The translations under genes were made by a program, and so were the position numbers. A stretch of DNA of 64,000 bases. Origin: Pseudomonas deceptionensis. Its GTDB lineage: Bacteria; Pseudomonadota; Gammaproteobacteria; Pseudomonadales; Pseudomonadaceae. Under the pieces are notes generated by a model. It saw nothing but the letters and a program-made list of their open reading frames with translations. It was not told the DNA's origin and searched no databases. Position 1 is the stretch's first letter, and the number at the start of each line of letters is the position of its first letter. Positions 27,514-38,176 of the stretch are shown here, piece after piece. The stretch covers positions 4,733,501 through 4,797,500 of the forward strand of contig NZ_FNUD01000002.1 of NCBI RefSeq assembly GCF_900106095.1. The letters are read 5' to 3'.

Positions 27514-28941
27514 ATGTCTGATACTCCTGGAAAACTTCGACTGGGTGCGTTGGTTGCTCTGGTAGTCGGCTCAATGATTGGCGGCGGTATTTTTTCGCTG
27601 CCGCAAAACATGGCCGCAAGTGCCGATGTGGGTGCAATCCTGATCGGTTGGGCAATTACCGCAGTCGGTATGCTGAGCCTCGCTTTTGTGTTCCAGACCC
27701 TCGCTAACCGCAAACCTGATCTGGACGGTGGTGTTTACGCCTACGCCAAGGCCGGGTTCGGCGATTACATGGGTTTCTCGTCTGCCTGGGGGTACTGGAT
27801 CAGTGCCTGGCTGGGTAACGTCGGCTACTTCGTATTGCTGTTCAGTACTCTGGGTTATTTCTTCCCGATCTTCGGCGAAGGCAACACCCCTGCCGCCATC
27901 ATCGGCGCCTCAATCCTGCTCTGGGCCGTGCATTTCCTGGTGCTGCGCGGGATCAAGGAAGCAGCGTTCATCAACCTGGTAACCACCGTTGCCAAGATCG
28001 TGCCGCTGGTCCTGTTTATCCTGATTGCAATCTTCGCGTTCAAACTGGACATCTTCACCAGTGATATCTGGGGCTTGAAAAACCCGGACCTGGGCAGCGT
28101 GATGGATCAGGTTCGCAACATGATGCTGGTCACCGTCTGGGTGTTCATCGGTATCGAAGGCGCGAGCATCTTCTCCTCCCGTGCCGAAAAACGCTCCGAC
28201 GTAGGTCGGGCCACCGTGATCGGCTTTATCACCGTGCTGCTGTTGCTGGTGCTGGTGAACGTGCTGTCGCTGGGCATCATGACTCAGCCTGAACTGGCGA
28301 AACTGCAGAACCCTTCGATGGCGGCCGTGCTTGAGCATGTAGTCGGTCACTGGGGTGCGGTACTGATCAGCGTTGGCTTGATCATCTCGCTGCTGGGTGC
28401 CCTGCTGTCCTGGGTACTGCTGTGTGCCGAAATCATGTTCTCGGCCGCTAAAGACCACACCATGCCGGCCTTCCTGAAAAAGGAAAACGCCAACCATGTA
28501 CCGGTCAATGCCCTGTGGCTGACCAACGCCATGGTGCAGCTGTTCCTGATCATCACCCTGTTCTCGGCCAGTACTTATCTGTCGCTGATTTACCTGGCGA
28601 CCTCGATGATCCTGGTGCCTTACCTCTGGTCGGCGGCCTACGGCTTCCTGCTGGCGGTGCGCTCCGAGACTTACGAGAACGCCCTGGCAGAACGCAAGAA
28701 AGACCTGATCATCGGCGGTGTTGCGTTGATCTATGCCATCTGGCTGATCTATGCCGGCGGCCTCAAGTACCTGCTGCTCTCGGCCCTGCTGTACGCACCT
28801 GGCGCCATTCTGTTCGCCAAGGCCAAGCGCGAAAGCGGCCAACCCGTTTTCACCAACATCGAGAAAGTGATTTTTGCCGCAGTCGTGATCGGCGCCCTGG
28901 TGGCTGCCTATGGTCTCTACGACGGCTTCCTGACCCTGTAA
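27514..28941 (+). CDS. arcD: Arginine/ornithine antiporter
   Basis: A 475-residue APC-family antiporter exchanging external arginine for ornithine. ATG at 27514 follows a GGAG box. The N-terminal GSMIGGGIFSLPQNM and many hydrophobic helices are as expected. First gene of arcDABC; arcA begins 33 bases after its stop. It should be induced under oxygen limitation via the upstream ANR-like site. Confidence 0.95.
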   Translation: MSDTPGKLRLGALVALVVGSMIGGGIFSLPQNMAASADVGAILIGWAITAVGMLSLAFVFQTLANRKPDLDGGVYAYAKAGFGDYMGFSSAWGYWISAWLGNVGYFVLLFSTLGYFFPIFGEGNTPAAIIGASILLWAVHFLVLRGIKEAAFINLVTTVAKIVPLVLFILIAIFAFKLDIFTSDIWGLKNPDLGSVMDQVRNMMLVTVWVFIGIEGASIFSSRAEKRSDVGRATVIGFITVLLLLVLVNVLSLGIMTQPELAKLQNPSMAAVLEHVVGHWGAVLISVGLIISLLGALLSWVLLCAEIMFSAAKDHTMPAFLKKENANHVPVNALWLTNAMVQLFLIITLFSASTYLSLIYLATSMILVPYLWSAAYGFLLAVRSETYENALAERKKDLIIGGVALIYAIWLIYAGGLKYLLLSALLYAPGAILFAKAKRESGQPVFTNIEKVIFAAVVIGALVAAYGLYDGFLTL

Positions 28942-28974
28942 CAACCTGTTTGTGTACTTTGGAGGATGACTGTA

Positions 28975-30231
28975 ATGACCACGGAAAAAGTGAAATTCGG
29001 CGTGCATTCCGAAGCCGGTAAGCTGCATAAGGTTATGGTGTGTTCCCCAGGCCTGGCTCACCAGCGCCTGACCCCAAGCAACTGCGATGAGTTGCTGTTC
29101 GATGACGTGCTGTGGGTCAACCAGGCCAAGCGTGACCACTTCGACTTCGTGACCAAAATGCGCGACCGCGGCATCGATGTGCTGGAAATGCACAACCTGC
29201 TGACCGATATCGTTGCCATTCCAGAAGCCCTGGACTGGATCCTGGACCACAAAGTGACGCCGAATCAGGTGGGTGTGGGCCTGGTCAATGAAGTCAAATC
29301 CTGGATCAAGAGCCTTGAGCCTCGCCAGGCAGCCGAGTACCTGATTGGCGGCGTGTCGGCAGACGACCTGCCCGACAGTTTTGGCGGCAAGACCATCCAG
29401 ATGTTCCGTGACTTTCTCGGCCACACCAGCTTTATCCTGCCACCGCTGCCCAACACTCAGTTCACCCGTGACACCACGTGCTGGATCTACGGTGGCGTGA
29501 CGCTGAACCCGATGTACTGGCCGGCGCGTCGTCAGGAAACCCTGCTGACCACCGCGATCTACAAATTCCACCCCGAGTTCACCAACGCCGAATTCCAGAT
29601 CTGGTACGGCGACCCGACTGTCGACCACGGCAACGCCAGCCTTGAAGGCGGCGACGTAATGCCGGTCGGCAACGGTGTGGTACTGATCGGTATGGGCGAG
29701 CGTACTTCGCGTCAGGCCATCGGCCAACTGGCGCTGAACCTGTTCAAGAACAAAGCCGTAGAACGGGTCATCGTGGCCGGCATGCCCAAGTCCCGCGCAG
29801 CGATGCACCTGGACACCGTGTTCAGCTTCTGCGACCGCGACCTGGTGACCATCTTCCCTGAAGTAGTGAAGCAGATCGTTGCCTTCTCCCTTTACCCGGA
29901 TGACAAGAAACAAGGCGGCATCGACGTACGACGCGAAGAAGGCAGCTTCCTCGAAGTCGTGGCACACGCCCTGGGCCTGAAAAAACTGCGCGTCGTCGAA
30001 ACCGGCGGCAACTCCTTCGCGGCAGAACGCGAGCAGTGGGACGACGGCAACAACGTGGTGGCGCTGGAACCTGGCGTAGTCATCGGTTACGACCGCAACA
30101 CCTACACCAACACCCTGCTGCGCAAGGCAGGCGTTGAAGTCATCACCATCAGCGCCTCCGAACTGGGACGCGGACGTGGCGGCGGTCACTGCATGACCTG
30201 CCCGATCATCCGTGACCCAATCGACTATTAA
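28975..30231 (+). CDS. arcA: Arginine deiminase
   Basis: A 418-residue enzyme converting arginine to citrulline and ammonia. I prefer the ATG at 28975, 9 bases after GGAGG, giving [17 protein letters not shown]. Length and catalytic C406 (in GGGHCMTCP) agree with the P. aeruginosa enzyme; the arginine-binding segments [12 protein letters not shown] and [13 protein letters not shown] are present. Second gene of arcDABC. Confidence 0.97.
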   Translation: MTTEKVKFGVHSEAGKLHKVMVCSPGLAHQRLTPSNCDELLFDDVLWVNQAKRDHFDFVTKMRDRGIDVLEMHNLLTDIVAIPEALDWILDHKVTPNQVGVGLVNEVKSWIKSLEPRQAAEYLIGGVSADDLPDSFGGKTIQMFRDFLGHTSFILPPLPNTQFTRDTTCWIYGGVTLNPMYWPARRQETLLTTAIYKFHPEFTNAEFQIWYGDPTVDHGNASLEGGDVMPVGNGVVLIGMGERTSRQAIGQLALNLFKNKAVERVIVAGMPKSRAAMHLDTVFSFCDRDLVTIFPEVVKQIVAFSLYPDDKKQGGIDVRREEGSFLEVVAHALGLKKLRVVETGGNSFAAEREQWDDGNNVVALEPGVVIGYDRNTYTNTLLRKAGVEVITISASELGRGRGGGHCMTCPIIRDPIDY

Positions 30232-30246
30232 TAAACCCATTTGATT

Positions 30247-30281
30247 GCTTGCACGGGTCCCTACAAGGGGCCAGTGCAAGC
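30247..30281 (+). promoter_or_regulatory. arcA-arcB intercistronic stem-loop
   Basis: GCTTGCAC (30247-30254) pairs with GTGCAAGC (30274-30281), enclosing a second small GC hairpin (GGGTCCC/GGGGCC). No T-run follows. A processing or stabilising role in the arc transcript is plausible; arc mRNA processing is known in P. aeruginosa. Confidence 0.55.
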
Positions 30282-30309
30282 CGGTTAACCCGAAACCAAG
30301 GAGATCACC

Positions 30310-31320
30310 ATGGCTTTTAACATGAAAAACCGCAGCCTTCTGAGCCTAGTGCACCACACTCCACGTGAGTTGCACTTCCTGCTCGATCTGTCCCGCGATC
30401 TCAAGCGCGCCAAGTACACCGGTACTGAAGAGCCGCACTTGAAAGGCAAAAACATTGCGCTGATCTTCGAAAAAACCTCGACCCGCACCCGTTGCGCATT
30501 CGAAGTAGCGGCCCACGACCAGGGCGCACACGTGACTTACATCGACCCGGTTTCTTCGCAAATCGGTCACAAAGAAAGCATGAAAGACACCGCCCGGGTT
30601 CTGGGCCGCATGTTTGATGCCATCGAGTACCGTGGTTTTGAACAAGCCATTGTGGAAGAACTGGCCAAGTACGCTGGCGTACCGGTGTTCAACGGCCTGA
30701 CCGCTGAGTTCCACCCGACGCAAATGATCGCCGACGTGCTGACCATGCGCGAACACAGCGACAAGCCGCTGCACAACATCAGCTACGCGTACCTGGGCGA
30801 CGCCCGCAACAACATGGGTAACTCGCTGCTGCTGATCGGCGCAAAACTGGGCATGGACGTGCGTATCGCCGCACCGAAAAGCCTGTGGCCAGAAGAGTCG
30901 TTCGTGAAGCAGTGCCAGGAATTCGCCAAGGAAAGCGGTGCCAAAATCACCCTGACTGAAGACCCGAAAGCCGCCGTCAAAGGCGTGGACTTTATCCACA
31001 CCGACGTCTGGGTATCGATGGGCGAGCCGGTTGAGGCGTGGAACGATCGCATCAAACTGCTGCTGCCTTACCAGGTCAACAGCGAGATGATCAAAGCAGC
31101 AGAAAACCCGCGCGTGAAGTTCATGCACTGCCTGCCTGCGTTCCACAACTGTGAAACCAAAGTCGGCAAGGATGTGGCAGAGCACCATCCAAACCTGAAA
31201 AACGGCATTGAAGTGACCGAGGAAGTGTTTGAGTCCCCCGTCAACATCGCCTTTGAGCAAGCCGAAAACCGCATGCACACCATCAAGGCGATCCTGGTAG
31301 CAGCACTGGCTGATATCTAA
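30310..31320 (+). CDS. arcB: Catabolic ornithine carbamoyltransferase
   Basis: A 336-residue enzyme that splits citrulline to ornithine and carbamoyl phosphate. Carbamoyl-phosphate motif [15 protein letters not shown], ornithine motif DVWVSMGE and HCLPAFHN are intact. AAGGAG box before ATG at 30310. The length and the position between arcA and arcC mark it as the catabolic form. Confidence 0.97.
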   Translation: MAFNMKNRSLLSLVHHTPRELHFLLDLSRDLKRAKYTGTEEPHLKGKNIALIFEKTSTRTRCAFEVAAHDQGAHVTYIDPVSSQIGHKESMKDTARVLGRMFDAIEYRGFEQAIVEELAKYAGVPVFNGLTAEFHPTQMIADVLTMREHSDKPLHNISYAYLGDARNNMGNSLLLIGAKLGMDVRIAAPKSLWPEESFVKQCQEFAKESGAKITLTEDPKAAVKGVDFIHTDVWVSMGEPVEAWNDRIKLLLPYQVNSEMIKAAENPRVKFMHCLPAFHNCETKVGKDVAEHHPNLKNGIEVTEEVFESPVNIAFEQAENRMHTIKAILVAALADI

Positions 31321-31327
31321 GCCTGGC

Positions 31328-31361
31328 CCACCGTAGTTATGTGCACGCATAACTACGGTGG
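31328..31361 (+). terminator. Long hairpin after arcB
   Basis: CCACCGTAGTTATG (31328-31341) and CATAACTACGGTGG (31348-31361) form a perfect 14-bp stem, 7 bases after the arcB stop. The right arm merges into the adjacent REP element. No T-run, so attenuation or mRNA protection is more likely than full termination. Confidence 0.55.
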
Positions 31362-31408
31362 GAGCGAGCCTGCTCGCGAACGAGCTTCGCGAGCAGGCAC
31401 GCTCCCAC
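31358..31408. repeat. REP pair, family A, between arcB and arcC
   Basis: Inverted units GTGGGAGCGAGCCTGCTCGCGA and its complement, within the arc operon. It could adjust arcC expression relative to arcB. Confidence 0.85.
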
Positions 31409-31444
31409 ACAAGGCGCTCTCACACTTCAATAAGGATATTTTTT

Positions 31445-32374
31445 ATGCGTATCGTCGTAGCACTGGGCGGTAACGCCCTCTTGCGTCGCGGTCAGCCCAT
31501 GACTGCAGAGAACCAGCGCGAAAACATCCAGACCGCCGCCAAACAAATTGCCCGGATCGCCACCGGCAACGAGCTGGTCGTGGCCCACGGCAACGGCCCG
31601 CAAGTTGGCCTGCTTTCTCTGCAGGCGGCCGCGTACACCGCTGTCAGCCCTTACCCGCTGGACGTACTCGGCGCAGAAACCGAGGGCATGATCGGTTACA
31701 TGATCGAGCAAGAGCTCGGCAACCTGCTGCCACCAGACGCGCCTTTCGCCACCCTGCTGACCCAGGTTGAAGTTGACCCGAAAGATCCGGCATTTCAGAA
31801 CCCCACCAAACCGATTGGCCCGGTCTACACCGAAACCGAAGCCAAGAGCCTGGCCGCTGAAAAAGGCTGGAGCATTGCTCCGGACGGCGACAAGTTCCGC
31901 CGTGTGGTGGCCAGCCCGAAACCCAAACGCATTTTCGAAATACGCCCGATCAAATGGCTGCTGGAAAAAGGCACCATCGTGATCTGCGCGGGCGGTGGCG
32001 GCATCCCGACCATGTATGGCGAAGACGGCAAGCTCAGAGGCATTGAGGCCGTTATCGACAAAGACCTGTGCTCCTCGCTGCTGGCCGAACAGCTCAACAG
32101 TGATCTGCTGGTCATTGCTACAGACGTGAATGCCGCGTTTATCGACTGGGGCAAGCCAACCCAGAAAGGTATTGCCCAGGCCCACCCTGACGAGCTGGAA
32201 AAACTCGGTTTCGCTTCGGGCTCAATGGGCCCTAAAGTCGAAGCGGCTTGCGAGTTTGCCCGCAAGACCGGCAAGACCGCCGTGATCGGCGCACTGGCGG
32301 ATATCGAAGCAATCGTTCAAGGTAAGGCCGGTACCCGCGTCAGCACCGAAAAACCGGGTATCAGCTACTTCTGA
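31445..32374 (+). CDS. arcC: Carbamate kinase
   Basis: A 309-residue kinase making ATP from carbamoyl phosphate and ADP, the energy-yielding step of the arginine deiminase pathway. The ATG at 31445 follows AAGGA. Motifs: [40 protein letters not shown] and [14 protein letters not shown]. Last enzyme of arcDABC; the translated frame upstream of this start runs through the REP element and is not coding. Confidence 0.96.
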   Translation: MRIVVALGGNALLRRGQPMTAENQRENIQTAAKQIARIATGNELVVAHGNGPQVGLLSLQAAAYTAVSPYPLDVLGAETEGMIGYMIEQELGNLLPPDAPFATLLTQVEVDPKDPAFQNPTKPIGPVYTETEAKSLAAEKGWSIAPDGDKFRRVVASPKPKRIFEIRPIKWLLEKGTIVICAGGGGIPTMYGEDGKLRGIEAVIDKDLCSSLLAEQLNSDLLVIATDVNAAFIDWGKPTQKGIAQAHPDELEKLGFASGSMGPKVEAACEFARKTGKTAVIGALADIEAIVQGKAGTRVSTEKPGISYF

Positions 32375-32430
32375 CCTCCGGGGCAGGCCCAGGGGTCTGC
32401 CCTTTTCCCATAGCCTCAAGGAGTACCCCT

Positions 32431-32790
32431 ATGGCCTCGTTCGAGCCCGGTCACCTGCATATCCATCGCGAACCGCTGCAGCCGGGCGACTTCGGATATG
32501 ACATCAAGATCGATTACCAGGTCGTTCAGGATCCCAAGGAAGGCAAGTCGATGCAGTTCGACATGCACGGCCAGATCAACAAGAAGGACTTTAAAGAGTC
32601 GTTCACGCTCCCCAAGGACATGGCCTACAACTTTGCCCATGACGCTTTCCGGATAGCCGTAAAACACGGCATTCCCAAAACCGCTGACATCCGTTCGATG
32701 CACGGTTACTACGACAAGATGTTTGCCGATGTTCTGGCCCAGCTCAACCACAAGCCTGGCGACCCGATCAAGCCTGAACATCTGGAATAA
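32431..32790 (+). CDS. DUF5064-type protein downstream of arcC
   Basis: A 119-residue soluble protein with an AAGGAG box before its ATG. The opening FEPGHLHIHREPLQPGDFGYDIKIDYQVVQDPKEG resembles small Pseudomonas proteins annotated DUF5064, though I recall this rather than having searched it. No signal peptide, membrane helix or catalytic motif is visible. It follows arcC by 56 bases and probably belongs to the arc transcript. Function unknown. Confidence 0.75.
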   Translation: MASFEPGHLHIHREPLQPGDFGYDIKIDYQVVQDPKEGKSMQFDMHGQINKKDFKESFTLPKDMAYNFAHDAFRIAVKHGIPKTADIRSMHGYYDKMFADVLAQLNHKPGDPIKPEHLE

Positions 32791-32802
32791 CCCGTACTCA
32801 CT

Positions 32803-32940
32803 GAAAACCTGTAGCCGCTGAGGAGCGCAGCGAGGCTGCGATCGAGGACGCAGTCCTCGCAAAAACCAGGCCGTATGGTTTCCCGACTGCTACGCAGCCG
32901 CTCGCAGCCTCGCTACGCTCCTCAGCGGCTACAGGTTTTC
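32803..32940. repeat. Long inverted repeat (family B REP doublet)
   Basis: Arms of 39 bases (32803-32841 and 32902-32940) begin GAAAACCTGTAGCCGCTG and are complementary with one mismatch. The centre holds a smaller GAGGAC/GTCCTC palindrome. This is the longest perfect-type hairpin in the window and would fold into a cruciform or a very stable RNA. It lies between the arc operon and the sigma-54 activator. Confidence 0.88.
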
Positions 32941-33009
32941 GGCTTTGGTCTTGGCTCTGCACCAAGGCATACTGGCCATCCCCGCTGGCCAGAAGTGTTC
33001 CTTGTTCCC

Positions 33010-34518
33010 ATGCGTATCCATGTCAGTTTTATCGACCGTGTCGGCATCACCCAGGAAGTCCTGGCCCTGCTCGGCGGGCGTAACCTCAACCTGGATGCAG
33101 TGGAGATGGTCCCGCCCAACGTCTACATCGATGCCCCGACCCTGAGCCCGCAAGTACTCGACGAACTGCGAGAAGCCCTGTTCAGCGTCAAGGGCGTGCA
33201 ATCAGTCACAGTGGTCGACATCCTTCCCGGCCAGCGCCGCCATTTACAACTCGACGCACTGCTCGCTGCCATGACCGACCCGGTACTGGCACTGGACAGC
33301 GAAGGCCATGTACTGCTGGCCAACCCCGCACTGGTGGCGCTCTACGGCCACGAGCCGACCGGCGAAAGCATCGGCGAGCTGTTCTGCGACCCCGGGTTGC
33401 TGGACGTGCTGCTGGAAAACGGCTTTCGCCTGCCCTTGCGCGAAGTCACGCTCAACGGCCACCCACTGATGCTCGATGCCACCCCGATCACCGATGCCGG
33501 CGCCCTGCTCACCCTGTATCAACCAAGCCGCATCGGCGAGCGCCTGGCGGCCCTGCACCACGATCACGCCGAAGGCTTCGACGCCCTGCTCGGCGACTCG
33601 CCTGCCATTCGCACGCTCAAAACCCGGGCACAACGCGTGGCAACACTGGACGCGCCCTTGCTGATCCAGGGCGAAACCGGCACCGGCAAAGAGCTGGTGG
33701 CCCGTGCCTGTCATGCCATCAGTGATCGGTTTGCCGCGCCGTTTCTGGCGCTCAACTGCGCCGCGCTCCCGGAAAACCTGGCCGAAAGCGAACTGTTCGG
33801 CTATGCCCCCGGCGCCTTCACCGGTGCCCAGCGCGGCGGCAAGCCGGGGCTGATGGAACTGGCCAACCACGGCACGGTATTCCTCGACGAAATCGCTGAA
33901 ATGTCGCCATACCTGCAAGCCAAATTGCTGCGTTTTCTCAACGACGGCAGTTTCCGCCGGGTCGGCGGAGAGCGCGAGGTCAAGGTCAATGTACGAATCC
34001 TCAGCGCCACCCACCGTAACCTCGAAAAAATGGTCAGCGAGGGTACCTTTCGCGAAGACCTGTTCTACCGCCTGAACGTACTCAACATCGACGTGCCGCC
34101 CCTGCGCGAGCGCGGCCAGGATATCTTGCTGCTGGCGCGCACCTTCATGCAGCAGGCCTGCACCCAGATCCAGCGCCCCGTGTGCCGCCTGGCACCCGGC
34201 ACCTACCCCGCCCTGCTGGGCAATCGCTGGCCCGGCAATGTGCGCCAGTTGCAGAACGTGATCTTTCGCGCGGCGGCCATCTGTGAAAGCAACCTCGTCG
34301 ACATTGGCGATCTGGACATCGCCGGCACCTCGGTTGCACGCCAAAGCGACGGTGAGGTAGAAACCCTGGAGCACGCCGTCGAAACCTTCGAAAAAGCGCT
34401 GCTGGAAAAGCTGTACGTCAGCTACCCCTCGACCCGCCAATTGGCCAACCGCTTGCAAACCAGCCACACCGCCATTGCACACCGGCTGCGCAAATACGGG
34501 ATCCCGGGCAAGGCCTGA
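33010..34518 (+). CDS. gcsR: Sigma-54-dependent activator of glycine cleavage genes (GcsR-like)
   Basis: A 502-residue TyrR/GcsR-type enhancer-binding protein. It starts at 33010 because anything upstream is translated repeat. Domains: N-terminal ACT-like (MRIHVSFIDRVGITQEVLALL, 1-75), PAS (about 80-180), an AAA+ module with Walker A GETGTGKE, the sigma-54 contact motif GAFTGA, Walker B TVFLDEIAEM and arginine finger region, then a TyrR-type helix-turn-helix STRQLANRLQTSHTAIAHRLRKYGI. It lies just upstream of gcvH-gcvP-sdaA-gcvT, which has a -24/-12 promoter and three candidate sites, so activation of that operon by glycine is expected, as for P. aeruginosa GcsR. Confidence 0.9.
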   Translation: MRIHVSFIDRVGITQEVLALLGGRNLNLDAVEMVPPNVYIDAPTLSPQVLDELREALFSVKGVQSVTVVDILPGQRRHLQLDALLAAMTDPVLALDSEGHVLLANPALVALYGHEPTGESIGELFCDPGLLDVLLENGFRLPLREVTLNGHPLMLDATPITDAGALLTLYQPSRIGERLAALHHDHAEGFDALLGDSPAIRTLKTRAQRVATLDAPLLIQGETGTGKELVARACHAISDRFAAPFLALNCAALPENLAESELFGYAPGAFTGAQRGGKPGLMELANHGTVFLDEIAEMSPYLQAKLLRFLNDGSFRRVGGEREVKVNVRILSATHRNLEKMVSEGTFREDLFYRLNVLNIDVPPLRERGQDILLLARTFMQQACTQIQRPVCRLAPGTYPALLGNRWPGNVRQLQNVIFRAAAICESNLVDIGDLDIAGTSVARQSDGEVETLEHAVETFEKALLEKLYVSYPSTRQLANRLQTSHTAIAHRLRKYGIPGKA

Positions 34519-34537
34519 GCATTCCCAACCCCAGCCA

Positions 34538-34622
34538 GTGGGAGCGAGCCTGCTCGCGATTGAATCGACGCGGCTTCGCTGAAAGAACGCGTCGCCTGCA
34601 TCGCGAGCAGGCTCGCTCCCAC
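34538..34622. repeat. REP pair, family A, after gcsR
   Basis: Two inverted GTGGGAGCGAGCCTGCTCGCGA units around a variable loop, 20 bases after the gcsR stop. Confidence 0.85.
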
Positions 34623-34638
34623 GACTCCTTCCATCGGC

Positions 34639-34756
34639 TGTATTGATATCGATCCAGCGGAGCGATATCGATACACACCCTCTAAACCGCAGCCATGCAA
34701 GGCTTTGATCCCCTTGGATTTTTTTAGGGTCTTGCTGCTGTATCGATATCGCTACA
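34639..34756. promoter_or_regulatory. Three 18-bp GcsR-like binding sites
   Basis: Sites: TGTATTGATATCGATCCA (34639-34656), the reverse-oriented TGTATCGATATCGCTCCG (34658-34675), and TGTATCGATATCGCTACA (34739-34756). All share the core TGTAT-yGATATCG and lie 66-208 bases upstream of the sigma-54 promoter, as for an enhancer. GcsR of P. aeruginosa is reported to use three 18-bp repeats. Confidence 0.75.
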
Positions 34757-34820
34757 GTGGTTCTCTTCAGATAACTCCAAATAACTTACAAGTCATTGAT
34801 AAATAACGATATTTATAAAG

Positions 34821-34836
34821 TGGCAACCATTTTGCA
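34821..34836 (+). promoter_or_regulatory. Sigma-54 (-24/-12) promoter of gcvH
   Basis: TGGCAACCATTTTGCA has GG at 34822-34823 and GC at 34834-34835 with exactly 10 bases between, matching the RpoN consensus. It lies about 78 bases before the gcvH start. Confidence 0.85.
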
Positions 34837-34913
34837 ATGAATTCCTCAATAAGCTCGATCTGCACGAGCATTTACCTGTGACCACCAGACATGTCTGGCC
34901 CTGAGGAGTTTCC

Positions 34914-35297
34914 ATGAGCGAATTGCGTTTTACTGAAGACCACGAATGGCTGCGCACCGAAGCCGACGGCAGCGTAACCGTAGGCATTACCGCGTTTGCG
35001 CAAAACGCTCTGGGTGACGTGGTGTTTGTGCAGCTGCCTGAACTGCAGGCCTACGACAAGGGCGCAGAAACCGCCACCGTTGAGTCGGTCAAGGCTGCCA
35101 GCGGCGTCTACATGCCACTGGACGGTGAAGTGATCGCCGTCAACCCGGCGCTCGACAGCAGCCCGGAACTGGTCAACGAAGACCCGCTGGGTGAAGGCTG
35201 GTTCTTCCGCTTCAAGCCCACCGATGCCAACGCTGTGGCCCAACTGCTCGATCAAGACGCGTACGACCGCTTGATCAAAGCCCAAGACGATAACTGA
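34914..35297 (+). CDS. gcvH: Glycine cleavage system H protein
   Basis: A 127-residue lipoyl carrier that shuttles the aminomethyl group between GcvP, GcvT and lipoamide dehydrogenase. The lipoylated lysine is K60 in [19 protein letters not shown] box before ATG at 34914. First gene of gcvH-gcvP-sdaA-gcvT behind the sigma-54 promoter. Confidence 0.96.
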   Translation: MSELRFTEDHEWLRTEADGSVTVGITAFAQNALGDVVFVQLPELQAYDKGAETATVESVKAASGVYMPLDGEVIAVNPALDSSPELVNEDPLGEGWFFRFKPTDANAVAQLLDQDAYDRLIKAQDDN

Positions 35298-35307
35298 GAA
35301 GCCCGCC

Positions 35308-38166
35308 ATGACCATCAATCTCAGCACTGCCAATGAGTTCATCGCGCGCCACATCGGCCCGCGCCAGGCCGACGAGCAGGCGATGCTCGCCACCCTCGGT
35401 TTCGATTCCCTTGAAGGCCTCAGCGCCAGCGTGATCCCGCAAAGCATCAAGGGCACCAGCGTGCTCGACTTGCCGGACGGTCAAAGCGAAGCCGACGCAC
35501 TGGCTTCGATCAAGGCCATCGCAGCTAAAAACCAGCTGTGTAAAACCTATATCGGCCAGGGCTATTACAACTGCCACACCCCTTCGCCGATCTTGCGCAA
35601 CCTGCTGGAAAACCCGGCCTGGTACACCGCCTACACCCCTTACCAGCCTGAAATTTCCCAAGGCCGCCTGGAATCCCTGCTCAACTTCCAGACCCTGATC
35701 AGCGACCTCACCGGGCTGCCGATTTCCAACGCATCGCTGCTCGATGAAGCCACCGCCGCTGCCGAAGCCATGACCTTCTGCAAACGCCTGAGCAAGAACA
35801 AATCCAGCCACAGTTTCTTTGCGTCCAGCCACTGCCACCCGCAAACCCTCGACGTGCTGCGCACCCGTGCCGAGCCACTGGGCATCAAGGTTGTGGTCGC
35901 AGACGAACGCGAGCTGACAGACGTATCGCCCTTCTTCGGCGCCCTGCTGCAATACCCGGCGAGCAACGGTGACGTGTTTGATTACCGCGAGCTGGTTGAG
36001 CGTTTTCACAGCGCCAACGCACTGGTAGCGGTTGCCGCCGACCTGCTGGCCCTGACCCTGCTGACGCCTCCGGGCGAGTTCGGCGCAGACGTTGCCATTG
36101 GCAGCGCCCAGCGTTTTGGCGTGCCTCTGGGCTTTGGTGGCCCGCACGCGGCCTACTTCGCCACCCGCGACACGTTCAAGCGCGACATGCCGGGGCGTCT
36201 GGTCGGTGTCTCGGTTGACCGTCACGGCAAACCTGCACTGCGCCTGGCCATGCAAACCCGCGAGCAACACATCCGTCGCGAGAAGGCCACGAGCAACATC
36301 TGCACCGCCCAGGTCCTGCTGGCCAACATCGCCAGCATGTATGCCGTGTACCACGGCCCTAAAGGCCTGATCCAGATCGCTCAGCGCATTCATCAACTGA
36401 CCGCGATTCTGGCCCAGGGCCTGAGCGCGCTGGGGCTGACCGTCGAGCAAGAACAGTTCTTCGACACACTGACCCTGAACACCGGCAACAACACCGCAGC
36501 CCTGCACACCAAGGCCCACGCCCGGCAGATCAACCTGCGCGTGATCGACGGGCAGCGCCTGGGCCTGTCGCTGGATGAAACCAGCGGCCAGTCCGACGTC
36601 ATCGCCCTGTGGGCACTGCTCGCCGCTGACGGTCAGGCACTGCCAGACTTCGAAGCACTGGCCAGCACCGTAACCAGCACCCTGCCGCCTGCACTGCAGC
36701 GCCAGTCGCCGATTCTCAGCCACCCGGTGTTCAACCGTTACCACTCTGAAACCGAACTGATGCGTTACCTGCGTCGTTTGGCGGACAAGGACCTGGCGCT
36801 GGACCGCACTATGATCCCGCTGGGCTCGTGCACCATGAAGCTCAACGCTGCCAGCGAAATGATCCCGGTGACCTGGGCCGAGTTCGGCAACCTGCACCCC
36901 TTCGCACCTGCCGAGCAAAGCCTGGGCTACCAGCAACTGACCACCGAACTGGAAGCCATGCTGTGCGCGGCTACCGGCTACGACGCCATCTCGCTGCAAC
37001 CTAACGCCGGCTCCCAAGGTGAGTACGCGGGCTTGCTGGCGATTCGCGCCTATCACCACAGCCGTGGCGACGAGCGCCGTGACATCTGCCTGATCCCGTC
37101 CTCGGCCCACGGCACCAACCCTGCCACCGCCAACATGGCCGGTATGCGCGTGGTGGTGACGGCATGCGATGCTCGCGGCAACGTCGACATCGAAGACCTG
37201 CGCGCCAAAGCCATCGAGCACAGCGACCACCTCGCCGCCTTGATGATCACCTACCCGTCGACCCACGGCGTGTTCGAAGAAGGCATCCGCGAAATCTGCG
37301 GCATCATTCATGACAACGGCGGCCAGGTGTACATCGACGGTGCCAACATGAACGCGATGGTAGGCCTGTGTGCGCCGGGCAAGTTCGGCGGCGACGTGTC
37401 CCACCTCAACCTGCACAAAACCTTCTGCATCCCCCACGGCGGTGGTGGCCCGGGCGTTGGCCCGATTGGCGTCAAATCGCACCTCACGCCGTTCCTGCCG
37501 GGTCACGCAGCCATGGAGCGCAAGGAAGGCGCGGTATGCGCGGCGCCGTTCGGCAGCGCGAGCATTTTGCCAATCACCTGGATGTACATCCGCATGATGG
37601 GCGGCGAAGGCCTCAAGCGTGCTTCGCAGCTGGCGATCCTGAACGCCAACTACATCGCCCGCCGCCTCGAAGAGCACTACCCGGTGCTGTACTCGGGCAG
37701 CAACGGTCTGGTGGCACACGAATGCATCCTCGACCTGCGCCCGCTCAAGGAAAGCAGCGGCATCAGCGTCGATGACGTGGCCAAACGCCTGATCGACTTC
37801 GGCTTCCACGCCCCGACCATGTCGTTCCCGGTGGCGGGTACGCTGATGATCGAGCCGACCGAAAGTGAATCCAAGGAAGAACTGGACCGCTTCTGCCAGG
37901 CCATGATCTGCATCCGCGAAGAGATCCGCGAAGTTGAAAGCGGCGGGCTGGACAAGGAAGACAACCCGCTGAAAAACGCCCCGCACACAGCCGCAGAAAT
38001 GATCGGTGAATGGACCCACCCATACAGCCGCGAACAGGCGGTTTACCCGGTTGCGTCCTTGATCGAAGGCAAATACTGGCCACCGGTAGGCCGGGTCGAC
38101 AACGTATTTGGCGACCGCAACCTGATCTGCGCTTGCCCGTCGATCGAAAGCTACCAAGAGGCGTAA
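35308..38166 (+). CDS. gcvP: Glycine dehydrogenase (decarboxylating), P protein
   Basis: A 952-residue PLP enzyme that decarboxylates glycine and loads the remaining carbon onto GcvH. Both homologous halves are present, and the PLP lysine lies in [18 protein letters not shown] in the C-terminal half. It starts 10 bases after gcvH. Length is normal and no frameshift is seen. Confidence 0.97.
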   Translation: MTINLSTANEFIARHIGPRQADEQAMLATLGFDSLEGLSASVIPQSIKGTSVLDLPDGQSEADALASIKAIAAKNQLCKTYIGQGYYNCHTPSPILRNLLENPAWYTAYTPYQPEISQGRLESLLNFQTLISDLTGLPISNASLLDEATAAAEAMTFCKRLSKNKSSHSFFASSHCHPQTLDVLRTRAEPLGIKVVVADERELTDVSPFFGALLQYPASNGDVFDYRELVERFHSANALVAVAADLLALTLLTPPGEFGADVAIGSAQRFGVPLGFGGPHAAYFATRDTFKRDMPGRLVGVSVDRHGKPALRLAMQTREQHIRREKATSNICTAQVLLANIASMYAVYHGPKGLIQIAQRIHQLTAILAQGLSALGLTVEQEQFFDTLTLNTGNNTAALHTKAHARQINLRVIDGQRLGLSLDETSGQSDVIALWALLAADGQALPDFEALASTVTSTLPPALQRQSPILSHPVFNRYHSETELMRYLRRLADKDLALDRTMIPLGSCTMKLNAASEMIPVTWAEFGNLHPFAPAEQSLGYQQLTTELEAMLCAATGYDAISLQPNAGSQGEYAGLLAIRAYHHSRGDERRDICLIPSSAHGTNPATANMAGMRVVVTACDARGNVDIEDLRAKAIEHSDHLAALMITYPSTHGVFEEGIREICGIIHDNGGQVYIDGANMNAMVGLCAPGKFGGDVSHLNLHKTFCIPHGGGGPGVGPIGVKSHLTPFLPGHAAMERKEGAVCAAPFGSASILPITWMYIRMMGGEGLKRASQLAILNANYIARRLEEHYPVLYSGSNGLVAHECILDLRPLKESSGISVDDVAKRLIDFGFHAPTMSFPVAGTLMIEPTESESKEELDRFCQAMICIREEIREVESGGLDKEDNPLKNAPHTAAEMIGEWTHPYSREQAVYPVASLIEGKYWPPVGRVDNVFGDRNLICACPSIESYQEA

Positions 38167-38176
38167 CCCACATCCT

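Noticed and set aside
27910..30279. Open frame of nearly 800 codons opposite arcA and arcD
   Set aside because: Lies entirely over well-identified genes and shows no family.
34539..34914. Glycine riboswitch ahead of gcvH
   Set aside because: The spacer is explained by a REP pair, 18-bp activator sites and a sigma-54 promoter; only about 65 bases remain as leader, too short for a tandem glycine aptamer.
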